Origin: an uncultured Clostridia bacterium
GTDB lineage: Bacteria > Bacillota > Clostridia > Acetivibrionales > CALMWN01
Direction of reading: 5' to 3'
Length of the DNA: 16,995 nucleotides
Assembly: GCA_937873555.1 (NCBI GenBank)
Contig: CALMWN010000085.1
Coordinates: forward strand, 1 to 16,995
A program made the position numbers and the translations under genes. Shown here one piece after another: positions 14,423 to 16,995 of the stretch. The notes under the pieces were generated by a model. That model ran no database searches. It worked only from the letters and a program-made list of their open reading frames with translations, and was not told where the DNA came from. How positions within the stretch are numbered: position 1 is the first letter of the stretch; every line of letters starts with the position of its first letter.

Positions 14423-15775
14423 ATGAAGAAACTTGAGTTTGATTATAGAAGGGCGACAACTTTTATAAAAGAAGAAGAAATAACATGCATGGATAGTTTT
14501 GTAAAAACAGCACATACAATGCTGCACGGAAAAACCGGCCCGGGAAATGATTTTGTCGGTTGGGTGGAGCTGCCTGTAAACTATGATAAAGAAGAGTTTA
14601 CCAGGATAAAAGCTGCTGCGGAAAAAATCAAGTCTGATTCAGATGCATTGGTTGTAATCGGTATAGGAGGTTCATACCTTGGGGCAAGGGCTGCAATAGA
14701 AGCTTTGTCGCATTCCTTCCACAACAATCTCCCGAAAGGAAAGCGCAGGACTCCGGAAATTTATTTTGTCGGGAACAATATAAGCTCTACATATATCTCG
14801 GACCTTTTCGAGCTGCTTGAAGGCAAGGATATCTCGGTAAATGTGATATCCAAATCCGGAACGACAACAGAACCGGCTATTGCCTTCAGGATATTCAAGG
14901 AATATATGGAGGGCAAATATGGAAAAGATGGCGCAAGAGAAAGAATTTATGCGACAACCGACAAGGCAAGAGGTGCACTGAAAAAACTTGCCGATGAAGA
15001 AAAATATCAATCCTTCGTAATTCCGGACGATGTTGGAGGAAGGTATTCGGTGTTGACGGCTGTAGGCCTTCTTCCCATTGCTGTGAGCGGAGTAAACATA
15101 GATAACATGATGAAGGGTGCTGCTGATGCATTTGAGCTTTACAGCAATCCGGATATTAAGGATAATGACTGCTACAAATATGCGGCTGTCAGGAATGCTT
15201 TGTACAGAAAAGGCAGAACAGCAGAGATAATGGTGAATTACGAGCCTTCACTGCATTACTTCACCGAATGGTGGAAGCAGTTGTATGGTGAAAGCGAAGG
15301 CAAGGACCAGAAGGGAATTTTCCCTGCAGGAGTCGATTTTACCACTGATTTGCACTCAATGGGTCAGTACATCCAGGACGGATTGAGAATAATATTCGAG
15401 ACTGTATTAAGCGTTGAAAAGCCCAGAAAAAACATTGTGATAAAACAGGACAGGGATAACGTGGACGGTTTGAATTTCCTCGCCGGAAAGGATCTGGACC
15501 TGGTCAACAGGAAAGCGATGGAAGGCACAATGCTGGCGCATACCGACGGAGGAGTACCGAACCTGCTGCTAAAGATACCGGAGATTAGTGATTATTATTT
15601 CGGCAGTCTTGTTTATTTCTTTGAAAAGGCATGCGGCATAAGTGGCTATCTCCTCGGCGTAAACCCCTTTGACCAACCGGGTGTGGAAGCCTATAAGAAG
15701 AATATGTTTGCTTTGCTCGGGAAACCGGGTTTCGAGGAAGAAAGGAAAAAACTCGAAAGCCGCCTGGGGAAATAA
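14423..15775 (+). CDS. pgi: Glucose-6-phosphate isomerase
   Basis: Interconverts glucose 6-phosphate and fructose 6-phosphate in glycolysis and gluconeogenesis. From ATG 14423 the protein has 450 residues, the usual bacillar/clostridial length. Seen: VIGIGGSYLGARA (78-90) in the first SIS domain, VISKSGTTTEPAIAFR (about 136-151), the signature DVGGRYSVLTAVGLLP (about 199-214) and the second signature SLVYFFEKACGISGYLLGVNPFDQPGVEAYK near the C terminus, with the catalytic region EWWKQLYGESEGKDQKG in between. The frame continues 30 codons upstream to 14333. However, ATG 14423 has GGAGGG (14410-14415) 7 bp away and a strong promoter lies inside the extension, so the extension is not coding. It is monocistronic and ends in a bidirectional terminator. 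Confidence 0.96.
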   Translation: MKKLEFDYRRATTFIKEEEITCMDSFVKTAHTMLHGKTGPGNDFVGWVELPVNYDKEEFTRIKAAAEKIKSDSDALVVIGIGGSYLGARAAIEALSHSFHNNLPKGKRRTPEIYFVGNNISSTYISDLFELLEGKDISVNVISKSGTTTEPAIAFRIFKEYMEGKYGKDGARERIYATTDKARGALKKLADEEKYQSFVIPDDVGGRYSVLTAVGLLPIAVSGVNIDNMMKGAADAFELYSNPDIKDNDCYKYAAVRNALYRKGRTAEIMVNYEPSLHYFTEWWKQLYGESEGKDQKGIFPAGVDFTTDLHSMGQYIQDGLRIIFETVLSVEKPRKNIVIKQDRDNVDGLNFLAGKDLDLVNRKAMEGTMLAHTDGGVPNLLLKIPEISDYYFGSLVYFFEKACGISGYLLGVNPFDQPGVEAYKKNMFALLGKPGFEEERKKLESRLGK

Positions 15776-15785
15776 TTAGACAATC

Positions 15786-15830
15786 ATAAAAGGAGAGAGA
15801 CACTGGATTGCAGTGTCTCTCTCCTTTTAT
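15786..15830. terminator. Bidirectional terminator between pgi and the metallophosphoesterase gene
   Basis: Perfect 20-bp arms (15786-15805 and 15811-15830) surround loop GATTG. The arms begin ATAAAAGG and end CCTTTTAT, giving a short U run on either transcript. The stop codon of the minus-strand gene (15827-15829) lies inside the stem, so the terminator of that gene begins at its last codon. Confidence 0.9.
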
Positions 15831-16630
15831 GGCATATAAAATACCGTAATCTCAGGTCTTGACATGAATCTTAACGGGAAGCAAACATTGCCGAGTCCTT
15901 TGCTTATATACAGGTTCATACCGTTAATTTTGTGCAGACCGCGTTTTATTCCAAGCTTGCAGAGCTTCTCATCACGGAGAAGCTTGAATTCAAGGTCAAA
16001 GGGCGCCCATATCTGGCCCCCGTGAAAATGGCCGCAAAACAGGTAATCAACCTTTCCCTCGGGAATTTCCAGTACAACATCGGGATTATGTGAAAAAGCA
16101 ATGTTTGCTACAGCATCAATACAACGATCTTCCAAGGCTTGCCCGATATCATGATGTGAGTACCTTATGTCTGCTATTCCGATAATATTATATTTTTTTG
16201 AGTTTTTTTCAATACAGGCGGAACGGTTGTGCAATATCTCGATCCCTCTTTTTTCTATCCTTTCTGCGAATTCCTCCAATAATTTGTCATTCTTTTCAAA
16301 TGCCTCATAATCATGATTCCCAAAGCAAAAGTATATTTTATGGGTACCTCTTATATAATCAAGAAATTCCAGAAATTTTTCAACATGTCCGGGCTTTTCT
16401 ATATAATCTCCGGACATGATAATGATATCCGGATTCTCAGAATCAATGGCGCTTTTGATTTTTTTATAATCGACTTCAAGGCGGTGTATATGAATATCGG
16501 ACAAATGAAGAACCTTCAATGAGTCAGCCTTTTTTGAGAAAAATATCCTTTTGACCTCCAGCCACCTTGCTTCAAAACTCATATATAACAAACCTGACAA
16601 CATCAGGAAGATTATGACATACAACCACAT
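15827..16630 (-). CDS. Membrane-anchored calcineurin-like metallophosphoesterase
   Basis: Protein of 267 residues with an N-terminal membrane anchor (about 2-19) and a dinuclear-metal phosphoesterase domain. All metal ligands are visible: LSDIHI (Asp 45, His 47), GDYIEKPG (Asp 75), GNHD (Asn 105, His 106), SHNPD (His 181) and GHFHGGQIW (His 201, His 203). It resembles the YkuE/YaeI/LpxG-like branch, some members of which act on lipid-linked or nucleotide pyrophosphates; the substrate here is unknown. AGAGGGGA (16639-16646) lies about 8-9 bp before the ATG. It is convergent with pgi and shares its terminator. Confidence 0.92.
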   Translation of the reverse strand: MWLYVIIFLMLSGLLYMSFEARWLEVKRIFFSKKADSLKVLHLSDIHIHRLEVDYKKIKSAIDSENPDIIIMSGDYIEKPGHVEKFLEFLDYIRGTHKIYFCFGNHDYEAFEKNDKLLEEFAERIEKRGIEILHNRSACIEKNSKKYNIIGIADIRYSHHDIGQALEDRCIDAVANIAFSHNPDVVLEIPEGKVDYLFCGHFHGGQIWAPFDLEFKLLRDEKLCKLGIKRGLHKINGMNLYISKGLGNVCFPLRFMSRPEITVFYMP

Positions 16631-16667
16631 AGAAAGTATCCCCTCTTAAAGCTGATTCTTCCATGAT

Positions 16668-16696
16668 ATAATATCAATTAATACCATGCGTGGCAA
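16668..16696 (-). promoter_or_regulatory. Probable promoter of the metallophosphoesterase gene
   Basis: On the minus strand TTGCCA (16691-16696), a 17-bp spacer and TATTAT (16668-16673) end about 37 bp upstream of the start codon. The -35 abuts a T-arm-like 17-nt hairpin (16697-16713). Confidence 0.55.
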
Positions 16697-16786
16697 CCGG
16701 GATTTGAATCCGGAATTATTCCTGTACAATACACGTAAATAACAGTAACGGGCTTTTCTGCCGGCTTGCGGTGCAGCTTGAAGTCC

Positions 16787-16816
16787 ATTACCTATAATTG
16801 ACATTCGGTAATTATA
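16787..16816. promoter_or_regulatory. Overlapping dyads at the right-edge promoter, candidate operator
   Basis: TATAATT (16793-16799) and AATTATA (16810-16816) form a dyad with a 10-bp spacer. A second pair, ATTACC (16787-16792) with GGTAAT (16807-16812), interleaves with it. Both cover the -35 box and spacer of the promoter at 16798. This is where ArsR/SmtB repressors usually sit; the assignment is inference. Confidence 0.45.
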
Positions 16817-16826
16817 AAAATATAAT
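16798..16826 (+). promoter_or_regulatory. Perfect-consensus sigma-A promoter at the right edge
   Basis: TTGACA (16798-16803), a 17-bp spacer and TATAAT (16821-16826), matching the vegetative consensus at every position. It points to the partial gene at 16872. Such a strong promoter usually implies tight repression, in keeping with the dyads over it. Confidence 0.8.
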
Positions 16827-16871
16827 ATATATTAAACATATGAAATTTCCCTTTTTTTCGGGAAATTATCC

Positions 16872-16995
16872 ATGAAATCGAATTTGCCGGATGTGGATGG
16901 TTGTATGGATAGCTGTGAAGAAATCAAGATAAACTTGGACAATATAAAGAAGGTCAAAGGCTCAATGCTTGAAGAAAACGAAATTATAAAGCTTT
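16872..16995 (+). CDS. N terminus of a probable ArsR/SmtB-family metalloregulator (cut by window edge)
   Basis: The frame opens at ATG 16872 and is still open at the end of the window (41 codons). It begins MKSNLPDVDGCMDSCEEIKI and continues NLDNIKKVKGSMLEENEIIKL. The pattern of one or two Cys residues near the N terminus, then a helix with a VxxVK-type core and an acidic LEENEIIKL lead-in, is what I expect just before the LAELFKxLGDPTR helix of CadC/SmtB-like repressors. That diagnostic helix lies outside, so the call is tentative. No other start is available, because the frame has a stop at 16833. A hairpin, AATTTCCC (16844-16851) with GGGAAATT (16860-16867), includes the only purine-rich ribosome-binding candidate (GGGA) and could mask it. 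Confidence 0.5.
   Translation, partial: MKSNLPDVDGCMDSCEEIKINLDNIKKVKGSMLEENEIIKL

Noticed and set aside
16313..16522. Plus-strand open frames within the metallophosphoesterase gene.
   Set aside because: They are antisense to a gene with all seven metal-ligand positions intact and have no start signal.
16697..16713. A 17-nt sequence that on the minus strand reads like a tRNA T arm (loop TTCAAAT). A CTTCAAG loop-like string lies further upstream on the same strand, hinting at a selenocysteine tRNA.
   Set aside because: No acceptor 5' strand matching the putative GTGGCAA-type 3' strand is present. The anticodon-like loop has no paired stem, there is no D arm, and no CCA follows at the right place.

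Overview
The window reads as an anaerobic, low-to-moderate G+C Firmicute, most likely a clostridium. The grounds are consensus sigma-A type promoters with 17-bp spacers, GTG and TTG starts, strong Shine-Dalgarno sites, U-tract hairpin terminators, and proteins of clostridial flavour (OmpR/HisKA pair, 450-residue glucose-6-phosphate isomerase, DUF2161 protein). A closer assignment, such as the cellulolytic cluster III clostridia, is only a guess. No rRNA, tRNA, CRISPR array, integrase or transposase gene was found.

Layout. Bases 2-4226 hold the 3' end of a complex I operon: nuoL (5' end outside the window), nuoM and nuoN, joined by 4-bp and 1-bp overlaps. A 49-bp perfect palindrome without a T tract (4234-4282) separates it from a convergent gene. 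Bases 4302-6406 hold two divergent, compact polyprenyl-synthase-fold proteins. The rightward one keeps both Asp-rich motifs; the leftward one has lost key residues in both. Bases 6559-8515 are a two-gene operon of a Gfo/Idh/MocA oxidoreductase and an EamA transporter. Bases 8625-9596 encode a secreted protein of unknown family.

Bases 9707-12192 are a reduced signalling locus. A 41-codon stub of an ABC ATPase stops where Walker A should begin and is followed by a HisKA histidine kinase. Then comes a roughly 100-bp nested inverted-repeat region and an OmpR-type response regulator. Bases 12318-14325 hold a class I/II aminotransferase and a DUF2161 nuclease-fold protein. Bases 14423-15775 encode glucose-6-phosphate isomerase (pgi), which converges through a bidirectional terminator on a membrane-anchored metallophosphoesterase (15827-16630, minus). 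At the right edge a perfect TTGACA-17-TATAAT promoter overlaps dyads and leads into the first 41 codons of what looks like an ArsR/SmtB-type metalloregulator.

How the parts may work together. The Nuo subunits form the proton-pumping membrane arm of a complex I. The adjacent prenyl synthase pair could supply an isoprenoid chain, possibly a quinone tail, as a catalytic/non-catalytic heteromer, but only gene adjacency and motif decay support this. The kinase and regulator probably once controlled an ABC exporter that has been deleted. The most unusual items are the catalytic/degenerate prenyl synthase pair, the four-copy switch-like inverted repeat between kinase and regulator, and the ABC deletion scar.
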